From assembly GCF_030123405.1 (NCBI RefSeq), contig NZ_CP126110.1, positions 2,914,001 to 2,978,000 of the forward strand: DNA of 64,000 bases. Reading direction: 5' to 3'. A program made the translations under genes and the position numbers. Position 1 is the stretch's first letter. The number at the start of each line of letters is the position of its first letter. Shown here one piece after another: positions 16,442-25,244 of this stretch. The DNA comes from Neobacillus sp. WH10. GTDB lineage: Bacteria; Bacillota; Bacilli; Bacillales; Cytobacillaceae. The notes beneath the pieces were generated by a model, which was not told where the DNA came from, did no database searches, and saw only the letters and a program-made list of their open reading frames with translations.

Positions 16442-17437
16442 CTAGTGTTTTGGTAAAAACTCATTTGTAAATGCTTTTTTTGCATCTAATTTCTTGTCAA
16501 GAAGCTTATTCTCATACATCCATTGGGCATAATTTTCCCAAACCTCTTGTTTTTGAATCCCCCATTCCTTTGCATCATCCTGATATTTCGGCGATAACCA
16601 TTCTTGACTCTTTTTTACAAGCTTTGGATCTAAATCAGGTGCTGCTTTTATCAGGATATCCGCAGCTTGATCAGGGTTTTTGATGGCAAATTCATACCCC
16701 TTTGCAGCAGCTTTTACGAACGCCTTAACCGTTTCAGGGTTCTCTTCGATCATTTTTTCATTTGTTTCTAAAACAGGTGTATAGTAGTCCAGTTTGTCAG
16801 AGTAATCTGTTAAGTAAACCATATTAATTTTTTCATTACGAAGCTCTGCTTCTACACCTGTCCACCCATAGTAAATCCACGCAAAATCGATGTCTCTTTT
16901 TACAGCCGTAAAAAAGTCTGTATCCCCCATGTTCACAATATTCACCTTATTTGCATCGGCATTTTCCTTTTTCATTATAGAAGTGATGACAGATTTTTCG
17001 ACAGGTGAGCCCCATCCACCATAAGTTTTTCCCTCAAAATCTTTTGGTGATTGAATCTGTTTAGCAGCTGGTGAAGCGAATCCAGATGTATTGTGCTGTA
17101 TCACTGCAGCGATCGATACTAGCGGCACCCCTTGTACACGTGCTTGGGTAATCGCTTCTTGGTAGCCAACACCAAATTGCGCCTTGCCAGAAGCCACTAG
17201 TTGGTCAGCTCCGGTCTCACCCGGCATGATAATATCCACATCTAAGCCTTCTTTTTTAAAGAATCCTTTTTCTTTTGCTACATATAATCCAGTATGATTG
17301 GTATTTGGCGTCCAATCTAGTACAATCGAAACCTTTTTTAGCGGCTGCTTTGTTCCTTTCGCGTTTTCTGTTTCTTTTTTGCTGCTGCATCCAGTGATTA
17401 GAAAAACTGATAGGACTAATACTAGCCATTTCTTCAT
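16442..17437 (-). CDS. thiY: Thiamine-precursor ABC transporter substrate-binding lipoprotein ThiY
   Basis: This 331-aa lipoprotein has signal peptide LVLVLSVFLITGC (lipobox cysteine 17) and a type II periplasmic-binding fold. VSIVLDWTPNTNHTGLYVAKEKGFF is the diagnostic start of the ThiY/NMT1 family, which binds pyrimidine precursors of thiamine. It is the first gene after the TPP riboswitch. The operon continues with the MTH1187-type protein, ThiX, ThiZ and the TatD-like hydrolase. Confidence 0.93.
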   Translation of the reverse strand: MKKWLVLVLSVFLITGCSSKKETENAKGTKQPLKKVSIVLDWTPNTNHTGLYVAKEKGFFKKEGLDVDIIMPGETGADQLVASGKAQFGVGYQEAITQARVQGVPLVSIAAVIQHNTSGFASPAAKQIQSPKDFEGKTYGGWGSPVEKSVITSIMKKENADANKVNIVNMGDTDFFTAVKRDIDFAWIYYGWTGVEAELRNEKINMVYLTDYSDKLDYYTPVLETNEKMIEENPETVKAFVKAAAKGYEFAIKNPDQAADILIKAAPDLDPKLVKKSQEWLSPKYQDDAKEWGIQKQEVWENYAQWMYENKLLDKKLDAKKAFTNEFLPKH

Positions 17438-17541
17438 GTTGAATCCCCCCTATGCAAAATAAAATCTAAAGTGAAACAAATCAAATAGGCTGAAACCTCA
17501 GTGTCTGATAGGAGGAAAAAACTTGCATAAACAAAAATAAA

Positions 17542-17567
17542 GCACCCAGGCAAAGAACCCTGAGTGC
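17542..17567 (-). terminator. TPP riboswitch expression-platform terminator
   Basis: Read on the minus strand, GCACTCAGGG and CCTGGGTGC pair and are followed by TTTATTTTTG. The hairpin lies between the riboswitch aptamer and thiY, so TPP-dependent attenuation of transcription is likely. Confidence 0.75.
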
Positions 17568-17598
17568 ATATCAGCAAACAATTAATTGTTTAAGAATA

Positions 17599-17687
17599 TG
17601 TTCCCTCCGCCGGTATCAACCAGATCAGGTTCCAAGGGTCATCGTCTCAAGGACTAAATCTCAACCGGCAACACCGGTCCCCCCACA
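17599..17687 (-). promoter_or_regulatory. TPP riboswitch (THI element)
   Basis: On the minus strand the conserved THI-box blocks appear in order: GGGG at the 5' side, TTGAGAT, ACCCTTGGAACCTGATCTGG and ATACCGGCGGAGGGAA. These are the conserved pyrimidine- and pyrophosphate-sensing blocks of TPP aptamers. The element lies about 160 nt before thiY, with an intrinsic terminator in between. Confidence 0.95.
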
Positions 17688-18194
17688 TTTCATCGTATTC
17701 AATTTATTTCTCCACTATTATATCAGTCAAGGTAGTCAATGCCAACTTTTTTATATATTTATGCTTTTATCCCGTTAACAAATACTTCCTATCATTAACA
17801 TCTAGTTTATAAGGATTAGTTTGATATTTTTTCATAGAGACCAGGAAAATTCTTTTTTAACACTTTCGTTAGCTTCTTATTGAATTTTTCGATTTTTTGT
17901 TCAGCTAATAGCAGATGTTCAGACCTGAAATATTATTGAAAATCTTGCCAAATGAAGATCATGATAAAATGCTTATTTTATTATTCTCTCAAATTTGTAT
18001 CTGGATAGATTGTTTCCTCAATTTCATCAAATAAATTATCCTGATGATCTATTTTCATGTAAAAAGCTAATCCTAAGTGTGTAAAAAAGGGGTGTTATAC
18101 CTGAAATATACGAGAGTAATTTTGATATATATATATTTTTTTTTACAGACAGAAGCTTTAACTAGAATACCAAGGTTTAATTGCAATAAAATAA
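17688..18194. other. Gene-poor stretch between thi operon and repeat protein
   Basis: Apart from one short coding-like minus-strand fragment (17816-17934) and the terminator at 18195, nothing recognisable is seen. The frame on the plus strand over 18077-18649 is antisense to the repeat protein and is not a gene. Confidence 0.45.
17816..17934 (-). pseudogene. Short coding-like fragment of unknown origin
   Basis: About 38 codons read as a charged amphipathic stretch (LLLAEQKIEKFNKKLTKVLK, then NFPGLYEKISN and a stop) without a start codon or ribosome site. It may be the tail of a decayed gene. No family was recognised. Confidence 0.25.
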
Positions 18195-18219
18195 ATAGAA
18201 CTCATCACTGGAGTTCTAT
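18195..18219 (-). terminator. Terminator of repeat-protein gene
   Basis: Arms ATAGAACTC and GAGTTCTAT lie 11 nt after the stop of the long repeat protein and are followed on the minus strand by a T-rich tract. Confidence 0.75.
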
Positions 18220-18229
18220 CGTTTCTTCA

Positions 18230-20323
18230 CTACTTAAGGATAAGCAATACTTGATTAGGTCCTGTGCGCTTCATTATCCGATACCCTTCACTAGAGGTAG
18301 TAGCAATCCCTTGATTATTTGGTTTGCAATACCCATTTACTCGGCAAGTTCCATCATCACGAACCAACAGTTTACCGATCATGCCAACAGCTACCCATTC
18401 TTTTCTTTTGGACCGTGGGATGTACTCTCGTTCATAATCCCATTCAGGATTTATGCTCGGATGCCTTTCAATTCGCTCATGTATCAGTACATTGCCTTGA
18501 TGATCTTTTTCAGCAGGGACTATATCATCTTGATATTGAACCCTCCCCCATTCATCGCGAATAAACATATGTTTCCAGCAAAGTTCTTGACTATCACCGA
18601 GGATACCCGGTTCGGCGGTCGTAATTCCAAGGATAAAGTCATCATCTAAACTAGCTTTCCGTATTTTCTCCCCTTCCAATGTGACGAAATATCCAAAGTC
18701 AATCTCTTGCCCATCCACTGTTTCAAACAACTCGGCATAGTCAGAGCCATAGGTATCCACTCTTCGAAAAGTTGCATTTCCATTGTTCTGAATTGTGGCC
18801 GTAAGAAATCTATATATGGTTCCAAAAAAAGAATAACCACCTGCCATATGCCAACCGTATTCATAAACAGCGTCGCCAAATTGCCCCATAATATGAGAAC
18901 CTTTTATGCTATTTGTTGACGTATAAAAACCCTCTGCATGAGACCGATAGCCATCAGCAATCGTTTGTTGTCCTTCGGCGTGAGAATTATGTCCGCTTGC
19001 TCTAGTGTCTTGCCCTTCAGCGTGAGCAGACATCCCGCTGGCAACTGAGTTAAAGCCTTCTGCATGTGATGCAAAATAACTCGATTTACAATTATACCCT
19101 TCCGCATGTGTGAAATAATCTCGAGCCTCCGTAGCTACACCTTCTGCATGACAAGCAGGTCCATAAGTGGCAGAGCCACTCCCCTCTGCATGCGAAAAGT
19201 CGCCATATGCATATGTCTCTCTACCTTCTGCATGAGCAGCAAACCCTTCAGTTCTCGACCGAAATCCTTCCGCGTGAGAAGCAATACCCGTATTTTCATA
19301 TCCAGCAGCAACTATGCCTGCTAATGTACTCATTCCTTCTGCATGGGATGCTTTGCCGACCGCTGTTGTGTTAGAACCCTCCGCATGGCATGATTCGCCT
19401 CTTGTGATTGTAGTTTCACCTTCTGCATGGGAATAAAATCCATGTGAGCGTGACTTATACCCTTCTGCATGGGAATATCTTCCGATTGCCATTGTTTCAC
19501 GGCCTTCCGCATGGGAAGCATCTCCAAAAGCACCTGTTTCCTGTCCCTCAGCATGGGCAGCTAAGCCGCCATCACCTTCAAAAATACTACCTGCCCTCGT
19601 TTTGTACCCTTCTGCATGACAATAATTTCGTACAGTGGTCGTTTCTCTGCCTTCTGTATGTGCCGCCTCTCCTCTAGCGATTGTACTGAGGCCTTCCGCA
19701 TGAGAAGTATTACCAATCGCCTGTGTTTCAGCGCCTTCTGCATGAGTAAAATCTCCAATAGACTGTGTATGTTCACCTTCTGCATGCGAGGAAGGACCAA
19801 TTGCCTCGGATCGATGACCTTCTGCGTGTGCATAATTACCATTAGCTTTAGTCAGATACCCTTCCGCATGGGATGCTGTGCCATCTGCAAGTGTACTGTA
19901 TCCTTCTGCATGTGCAGCAACTCCTCTGCCCGATGTATCTTCGCCAATTCGTTCAGCTCCTGCGACCGTTTGTACCCCTTCTGCATGGCAATAATCCTTT
20001 CGAGCGTTTGTATTCATCCCTTCTGCATGGGAATACTGACCACCCGATTCGGTGAACCCACCTTCTGCATGTGTGCGATCCCCACGTGCAAATGTCTGAT
20101 ACCCTTCTGCGTGTGATTGAATACCAAATGCACGTGTCATCATCCCTTCCGTATGCGAAGCACCAGCTTTTGCATACGTTTGGTAACCTTCCGCATGGGA
20201 AGCTATTCCCTCCGCATAGGAACTTTGACCCTCGGCATGTGAATAATCCCCTTGGGCTGTAGTATTTTGACCTTCCGAGTGCGAACATACCCCTAGGGCC
20301 TGTTGATTACATCCATTCGGCAT
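18230..20323 (-). CDS. Long HAEG-repeat beta-roll protein with phage-type G2 autoproteolytic C-terminal domain
   Basis: This 697-aa protein has 31 copies of a 14-residue repeat, consensus SHAEGxxTxAxGxx, over about residues 13-475. Spacing is broken only by three longer loops. Such repeats resemble YadA-head/left-handed beta-roll trimers. A linker (GSHIMGQFGDAVYEYGWHMA) leads to a C-terminal region starting at SDYAELFE that resembles the Peptidase_G2 intramolecular chaperone domain of Bacillus phage neck appendages, which trimerises the fiber and then cleaves itself off. There is no signal peptide and no other phage gene nearby. ATG 20323 has AAAGGAG 8 nt before it. Surface or spore location is possible but unproven. 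Confidence 0.85.
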   Translation of the reverse strand: MPNGCNQQALGVCSHSEGQNTTAQGDYSHAEGQSSYAEGIASHAEGYQTYAKAGASHTEGMMTRAFGIQSHAEGYQTFARGDRTHAEGGFTESGGQYSHAEGMNTNARKDYCHAEGVQTVAGAERIGEDTSGRGVAAHAEGYSTLADGTASHAEGYLTKANGNYAHAEGHRSEAIGPSSHAEGEHTQSIGDFTHAEGAETQAIGNTSHAEGLSTIARGEAAHTEGRETTTVRNYCHAEGYKTRAGSIFEGDGGLAAHAEGQETGAFGDASHAEGRETMAIGRYSHAEGYKSRSHGFYSHAEGETTITRGESCHAEGSNTTAVGKASHAEGMSTLAGIVAAGYENTGIASHAEGFRSRTEGFAAHAEGRETYAYGDFSHAEGSGSATYGPACHAEGVATEARDYFTHAEGYNCKSSYFASHAEGFNSVASGMSAHAEGQDTRASGHNSHAEGQQTIADGYRSHAEGFYTSTNSIKGSHIMGQFGDAVYEYGWHMAGGYSFFGTIYRFLTATIQNNGNATFRRVDTYGSDYAELFETVDGQEIDFGYFVTLEGEKIRKASLDDDFILGITTAEPGILGDSQELCWKHMFIRDEWGRVQYQDDIVPAEKDHQGNVLIHERIERHPSINPEWDYEREYIPRSKRKEWVAVGMIGKLLVRDDGTCRVNGYCKPNNQGIATTSSEGYRIMKRTGPNQVLLILK

Positions 20324-20614
20324 AACGTACACTCCTTTAAAACAATCTTTTTGATAATATACACGTTAGGCAAATGATTGGTGTAAAAATGAGTAAAAAA
20401 CTTAAGCTTTCTATATTATTAAGGTAATGTGTTGTAGTCCTTTTGTGAAATCCCAAGAAAACCCAGAGCTTAAGGTAGTGCAGGAAATTAAGTTAGAAAA
20501 AGTCAAAGAAACTTTTTATCTAGAGTTCAAGTACTGATAGTAATACAAGAACACCAAATATTATAATAAATGTAAAATATCGGATATTTTGTTTAATGGA
20601 AGGACTGATGGGCA
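20324..20614. other. Promoter-side intergenic stretch
   Basis: About 290 nt between divergent genes. No RNA motif, repeat or small gene with a ribosome site was recognised. Confidence 0.4.
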
Positions 20615-20956
20615 ATGCAATTTGAATTTGGAGATTTGACGATTCAACTTCCACCTATAATGATTTCTCTTATTTTAATAGCGATCATTTATTTATTATA
20701 GAAATGGAGTAAGGAATTAGAGAATCGACGTTTTACTATTTTTCTATATTTCTTGATTAGTTCCTACATTGCGCCACTTTATTCACAATCCACTAAAGAT
20801 GGCGGTCAATTTCAATTATGGTTTCCGTTAGGATTTGTCGTTATATTGTTTTACCTATATGCTAATAAAAGAAATCATCCTGTTAAAATGAAAGCAAGCT
20901 TATTGGGTTTGGCCGTTGCAGTATATAAGCTAATTAAAGTTTATATGGATTTATAA
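20615..20956 (+). pseudogene. Small membrane protein gene with in-frame amber codon
   Basis: A 113-codon frame starts at ATG 20615 (GGAAGG about 10 nt upstream) and runs to TAA 20954-20956, interrupted only by TAG at 20699-20701 (codon 29). The first segment is a membrane helix (MISLILIAIIYLL). After the amber the frame continues as KWSKELENRRF and about three more hydrophobic stretches. It looks like a conserved small membrane protein disabled by one nonsense mutation. The part after the stop could in theory restart at TTG 20753. Confidence 0.6.
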
Positions 20957-21062
20957 TTTTGACTTTATTAGGATAATTTTATTGTGCAGCAAAATCCACA
21001 TACGAACTATTTCATTCCTACTTCTAGATTTATATATTGATAGGAGAAAGGAGTGATGTTAA

Positions 21063-22052
21063 ATGGCATCTCAAATATATAATAGTTTAGGACAGGACTT
21101 ACTCTACATTGGTGATGACCGTGACAATACCGTGAAGCGTTTCGACGCATTAACTGGGAATTTCCTTGGCACTTTTGTAAATGGTCACTTGAAAGATCCT
21201 CGAGGTCTTATCTTCGACCGTGAAGGCAATCTTCTTGTCTGCAACCAGAACGTCGACAAAAAAAAGAACGGGAATGTAGTCAAGTTTAACGGACAGAACG
21301 GTAAGTACCTGGGTGACCTAGTTCCATCCAAAGGCAATGGAGCTCCCTTCGCCCCGCGCGGAATGGTCCTCTCTAGCGACAATGTCCTGATTGTCGCGGA
21401 TTTCCAAGGACCAACCAATAATCCTGGAGAAATACGGGCATATGATGGCACAACCGGGGCATTTCTTGGCAATTTCGATTACTCTGCTTTCAGTGGAGAG
21501 TTTTATCCCCGCGGCGTGGTCATCGGTCCCGACAATTTGTTGTATGTCTCTGTAGTCAACTTTTCTACGGGACTTGGCGGCTCGGTGCTTCGCTTCGACT
21601 TAGATAATCGCATGTTCCATGATGTGTTCGTTGAGAGTAACAGCGAAAACGACCTCCAACGTCCTGAGGGCTTGGTCTTCGATCCCAATGGAAACCTCTA
21701 TGTGACTAGTTTCCGAAGTGTCCCAACCAACATCAGTGCAACCGACAAAATTCTAGTCTTCAAAGGTGGTACTGGGGAGTTTCTTGACAAAATTGATCTT
21801 GATTTGGTTGGAATTGGACAACCCCGTGCCTTTGCACAAGCAATCCTGTTCGGACCGAACGGAAAATTGTTTGTTCCCGTTACGGGCAATGGACCTGATA
21901 CAGGTTCGGTGCGGCGCTACAACGATGATAAAACGTTTGATGTTATCGTCCCTGCCGCTTTTGCAAAGGGGCCGTTAGGATCGCCATGGTATCTGACGTT
22001 TGGCAAGACCAATCCGGCAACACTTGCTTACGATGATGAAGCAATGGGATAA
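21063..22052 (+). CDS. NHL/SMP-30-like six-bladed beta-propeller protein
   Basis: This 329-aa protein is built of repeats of the type LKDPRGLIFDREGNLLVCN, FYPRGVVIGPDNLLYVS, LQRPEGLVFDPNGNLYVT and AQAILFGPNGKLFVP, the NHL/Vgb lyase propeller pattern. There is no signal peptide or lipobox, so it is predicted cytoplasmic or spore-associated. Catalytic residues of streptogramin lyase cannot be confirmed. The start is preceded by AAAGGAGTG. Codon use in the middle is more C/G-ending than in neighbours, which hints at transfer. A strong terminator follows. Confidence 0.75.
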   Translation: MASQIYNSLGQDLLYIGDDRDNTVKRFDALTGNFLGTFVNGHLKDPRGLIFDREGNLLVCNQNVDKKKNGNVVKFNGQNGKYLGDLVPSKGNGAPFAPRGMVLSSDNVLIVADFQGPTNNPGEIRAYDGTTGAFLGNFDYSAFSGEFYPRGVVIGPDNLLYVSVVNFSTGLGGSVLRFDLDNRMFHDVFVESNSENDLQRPEGLVFDPNGNLYVTSFRSVPTNISATDKILVFKGGTGEFLDKIDLDLVGIGQPRAFAQAILFGPNGKLFVPVTGNGPDTGSVRRYNDDKTFDVIVPAAFAKGPLGSPWYLTFGKTNPATLAYDDEAMG

Positions 22053-22599
22053 CTCGGATTGGAGAATCTGACACTGAAAATCACTGGTTGGTCTCCTTTT
22101 CAAAAAAATGTTCTTCAACTGATAAGGTGATAGGTCCCTGAATAAATTAAACGAGGTCACAAAATGTAAATCATACCCATTTTGTGACCTGTTTTTTCGG
22201 TTTTAAATGAGTCAACACTATTTAGTACTTAATCTTAAAAATCTTCATATTTACTTCACCATATAATAATTTTGCCATAAGACTATACGCAATTTTGGAT
22301 TATCGTTTTTCACAACTGATACTAACCTGCCCCATTAGCCATCTATGAAGTGCAAAAATCAGCGCTTCACCACAGAGAATGAAAATGATCTTAAATAATC
22401 TAATGAGACCATCTTCTCTGAATTAAAATGGTATTCTCCCAGTAAATTAATTTGCTTCCATCCTAAAGGGGCCGTGTAGAAAGAATAATTTAGGTTTTTT
22501 GAATTTTTTGTGACAATGACAAATGTAACTATTAGAGGAGGAATTATTATGACATCTTAGAATTAATAAACAAAATATCATATGAAATGAGGAATTTAA
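22053..22599. other. Intergenic stretch with one strong terminator
   Basis: It contains the propeller-gene terminator (22154-22190) and a weaker hairpin near 22346-22370 (TGAAGTGC/GCGCTTCA arms). No gene with a ribosome site could be supported. Confidence 0.5.
22154..22190 (+). terminator. Terminator of propeller gene
   Basis: A perfect 13-nt stem (AGGTCACAAAATG / CATTTTGTGACCT) is followed by GTTTTTTC. Confidence 0.85.
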
Positions 22600-23559
22600 T
22601 TGAACTTTCCACAACTGAAAATCTCGCATATGATGCCTACAGTTCCAATCTTCCAAGGTGGAATGGGCGTCGGAATCTCATTAAGCAATCTAGCCTCAGC
22701 TGTAGCAAATGCTGGTGGTGTTGGAATTATATCTGGCACAGGAATTTCAGTTGAAGATATGCGTACACATATTAGAAAAGCTAGAAGTCTCTTAAAGGAT
22801 ACAGGGTACATCGGAGTCAACGTATTGTTTGCCATGAATGATTTTGCCGAAAAAATGAAAGCTGCACTTGATGAAAAAGTTGATTTCATTATTTCAGGTG
22901 CTGGAATTTCAAGAGATATGTATGCTTGGGGAAAACAAGCTGCAATTCCAGTCATATCAATTGTTTCTTCTGCTAAACTCGCTAGAATTTCTGAGCGACT
23001 TGGAGCTGCTGCTGTTGTTGTTGAAGGTTTTGAAGCAGGAGGACATTTAGGGACTGACAGGCCTCTTTTTGACATACTTCCTGAAGTTGTAGAAGCCGTT
23101 TCCGTCCCAGTTATTGCTGCAGGAGGAATTATGACTGGATATGATATTGCTAAAGCTCTTAGAATGGGGGCATCAGGTGTTCAAATGGGAACAAGATTTG
23201 TTGCAAGCGAGGAATGTGATGCCCCTCTTTCCTTTAAGCAAAAATATGTTAATGCTCGTAAGGAAGATACAATTTTAGTTAAAACGACTGTGGGCTTACA
23301 AGGAAGGGCAATTACCAATAATTTCACTGATTTAATCAGTGGATCAGAGAAACTTAAAATTACGAAATGCCATAATTGTCTTAAAAATTGCTCTTATCGT
23401 TTTTGCACGCTCGATTCTTTGGTTAAATCCGTAGAAGGTGATGTCGAAAATGGTCTCGTTTTTGCTGGTGCAAAAGTAGATGAAATCAAGGAGATTCTCC
23501 CCGTCCAAAAAATCATTGAAAAACTAAAAGTAGAATATCAAAAAGCAATGGAGCAATAA
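22600..23559 (+). CDS. Nitronate monooxygenase-like FMN oxidoreductase (2-nitropropane dioxygenase family)
   Basis: This 319-aa TIM-barrel flavoprotein has PIFQGGMGVGISLSNLASAVANAGGVGII at the start, VVEGFEAGGHLG for the phosphate/FMN region, PVIAAGGIMTGYDIAKALRMGASGVQMGTRF for the FMN phosphate-binding end, and a C-terminal CxxCxxxC...C cluster near residue 265. The family oxidises nitronates or acts as enoyl-ACP reductase FabK; the cysteine cluster is typical of a Bacillus subgroup with unknown substrate. The TTG start is chosen because GAGGAA lies 6 nt before it. Confidence 0.85.
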   Translation: MNFPQLKISHMMPTVPIFQGGMGVGISLSNLASAVANAGGVGIISGTGISVEDMRTHIRKARSLLKDTGYIGVNVLFAMNDFAEKMKAALDEKVDFIISGAGISRDMYAWGKQAAIPVISIVSSAKLARISERLGAAAVVVEGFEAGGHLGTDRPLFDILPEVVEAVSVPVIAAGGIMTGYDIAKALRMGASGVQMGTRFVASEECDAPLSFKQKYVNARKEDTILVKTTVGLQGRAITNNFTDLISGSEKLKITKCHNCLKNCSYRFCTLDSLVKSVEGDVENGLVFAGAKVDEIKEILPVQKIIEKLKVEYQKAMEQ

Positions 23560-23854
23560 CATATTATTTTACACTTTTATTTTTGGGGAATCGTCTTGAA
23601 AATGGGCTTATCGTTGTAAATCCGCATTTTTCTGACGGTATCCCAATAACAAAAAGTCTCATTTTTGACAGACGGATATTCAAGAAGCAGCTTTTTTGTT
23701 TAATAAGCAAGATTATGGAGATTAATTTCCTTTGGAAAGAATTAATCTTATAAGAAACGAAAAGGAATAGTTCTTTCTCTTCGAAAAAGAATTTGGACAT
23801 TCCCTAATTGTATGCTACACTTTGTTTACCATTTGATTTACTGTTTTTCAACTT

Positions 23855-23876
23855 CCCCACTCATTTATGGGTGGGG
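23855..23876 (+). terminator. GC-rich hairpin terminator
   Basis: CCCCAC and GTGGGG arms followed by TTCTTT. The same region is repeated near 47830 beside the second cold-shock gene. Confidence 0.6.
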
Positions 23877-23906
23877 TTCTTTGATATGGTTTAAGCAAAA
23901 TAAAAA

Positions 23907-23930
23907 ACAGACTCCAAATTAAGAGTCTGT
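23907..23930 (-). terminator. Cold-shock gene terminator
   Basis: ACAGACTC/GAGTCTGT stem with an A run on the plus strand (T run for the minus strand), 19 nt after the csp stop. Confidence 0.8.
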
Positions 23931-23948
23931 CTTTCGTTATTTTTAAAA

Positions 23949-24149
23949 TTAAGCTTTACGAACGTTTGCAGCTTGTGCTCCACGTTGACCTTGCTCAACA
24001 TCAAAAGTTACTGCTTGACCTTCTTCTAAAGTTTTAAAACCTTCGCCTTGAATCGCTGAGAAATGAACGAATACGTCTTCTCCACCTTCACGCTCGATGA
24101 ATCCGAAGCCTTTTTCGCTGTTAAACCATTTTACTTTACCGTTTTCCAT
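23949..24149 (-). CDS. Cold-shock protein, CspA/CspB family
   Basis: This 66-aa single OB-fold protein has RNP1 KGFGFIE and RNP2 VFVHFSAI and is almost identical to Bacillus CspB-type RNA chaperones. It melts RNA secondary structure in the cytoplasm. AGGAGG lies 7 nt before the ATG, after a long leader shared with the second copy at 47921-48121 (about 93% identical protein). The nearly identical 5' and 3' flanks show a local duplication of the whole transcription unit. Confidence 0.95.
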   Translation of the reverse strand: MENGKVKWFNSEKGFGFIEREGGEDVFVHFSAIQGEGFKTLEEGQAVTFDVEQGQRGAQAANVRKA

Positions 24150-24262
24150 TTTTGTTGCCTCCTAGTGTGTTTTCCACACAATGTATTACTATCCTTGCTC
24201 TCAGTGGTCATCAAGAAGAAGTTGAAACTTATGCTATCATTTACACCGAACAAAAATAATTC
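24150..24262 (-). promoter_or_regulatory. Conserved cold-shock 5' leader
   Basis: The 110-nt region upstream matches the leader of the second csp gene over long blocks (TGTTCGGTG, TTGATGA, CACTGAG.GCAAGGATAG, AATACATTGTGTG). Such structured leaders control csp mRNA stability and translation in the cold. Conservation between paralogs here supports a functional RNA element. Confidence 0.55.
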
Positions 24263-24328
24263 TCTATTAGGATATCATTGATTTATTGTATTTGCAAGGT
24301 AAATAATGAGTCTGCAGCCGCAATTCCA

Positions 24329-24350
24329 TCTTTAACTCAAGCACCCGTTC
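24329..24350. repeat. Partial copy of terminator-associated repeat
   Basis: It contains TTTAACTCAAGCACCCGTTC, the right flank of the repeat family found at 41.9-51.4 kb. The left flank is not recognisable. It sits between flanking CCGCAAT/ATTGCGG arms. Confidence 0.45.
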
Positions 24351-24402
24351 AACAAGAAATGCCTTATTCCATTGCGGAATATTCAATTATATAGCATCCA
24401 TG

Positions 24403-24942
24403 CTACATTGATTTTTTATATTCTATTAACCGACAATCTCGATATTTTCCTTCGTGAAGCTCGTGTTTAGGGAGTATTCTAATCTTTTTAAATCCACATT
24501 TTTCATAACATTTTAATGCCCTAACATTGGTGATTTGAGGATCCATGATTACTCTATTAGCTTGTTTCTGCCCAATTAAATACAGGACCATAGACTTTAC
24601 TAGTAACGATCCAATTCCTCTATTCCAATATTCGGTTTCACCAATAAATTGGTCAATACCAAAAACAGTTTCTTCCACACCATAATCTTCGATAGAACTG
24701 GTTTTATCATTTAGCTGATAAAACTGGATATATCCGATTTCTTTTTCCTCATACTCAAAAATACATCTTATAACTTCATTATCCCGATCATAAAACTTTT
24801 TATTTACCTTGTCTAAATCAAAAGGATTGTCCCGCCCTTCATAATATTCAAGAACTGCAGGGTTAGAAAGCCATTTAACTAGTAAAAGTTTATCCTCTTG
24901 CTGCAATTGCCGTACCTTTATTCCTTCTTTTTCAAATATCAA
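24403..24942 (-). CDS. GNAT acetyltransferase, AAC(6')-like
   Basis: This 179-aa enzyme matches the aminoglycoside 6'-N-acetyltransferase type: GIDQFIGETEYWNRGIGSLLV (acetyl-CoA motif), VIMDPQITNVRALKCYEKCGF and RLIEYKK at the end. Many chromosomal homologs have no proven drug substrate, so resistance should not be assumed. TTG 24942 is favoured because GAGGGTG lies before it; a GTG three codons upstream overlaps that site. It is monocistronic. Confidence 0.8.
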   Translation of the reverse strand: MIFEKEGIKVRQLQQEDKLLLVKWLSNPAVLEYYEGRDNPFDLDKVNKKFYDRDNEVIRCIFEYEEKEIGYIQFYQLNDKTSSIEDYGVEETVFGIDQFIGETEYWNRGIGSLLVKSMVLYLIGQKQANRVIMDPQITNVRALKCYEKCGFKKIRILPKHELHEGKYRDCRLIEYKKSM

Positions 24943-25244
24943 AAATGTCACCCTCTTTTATGAATCATTCAGATGCTTTGGAGGAAATACGAATCGAACT
25001 TAAAGAGAACATATTTTTTCTTAAAGAATCTTTTAAAAAATAATTCAACACTAAAAAGGTTTATCCTTTTTTCAATAATGACTTAATCATATTTCAAATG
25101 TACATTCATAAAAATCAACGGACACTAATTTATCTTGTTAAAAAAGGAGCCTTGAAGAAAAAATCATAAAAATCATATAAATAACCCCGGATTCTAAAGA
25201 ATCCAGGGTTTATTTGTCTTCCTTCTCGAACGAAGGTTACTTCA
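24943..25244. other. Intergenic stretch with sstT terminator
   Basis: Only the terminator at 25179-25215 is recognisable; the remainder is AT-rich without coding signal. Confidence 0.5.
25179..25215 (-). terminator. sstT terminator
   Basis: AAATAACCCCGGATTC pairs with GAATCCAGGGTTTATTT around a 4-nt loop, directly downstream of sstT. Confidence 0.8.

Noticed and set aside
18077..18649. 190-codon plus-strand open frame
   Set aside because: It is antisense to the 3' part of the HAEG-repeat protein, contains no recognisable domain and lacks a good ribosome site; the repeat protein explains the DNA.
18900..20300. Regular short repeats that could suggest a CRISPR-like array
   Set aside because: The 42-nt periodicity is the coding signature of 14-residue protein repeats in one open frame; there are no identical direct repeats with unique spacers.
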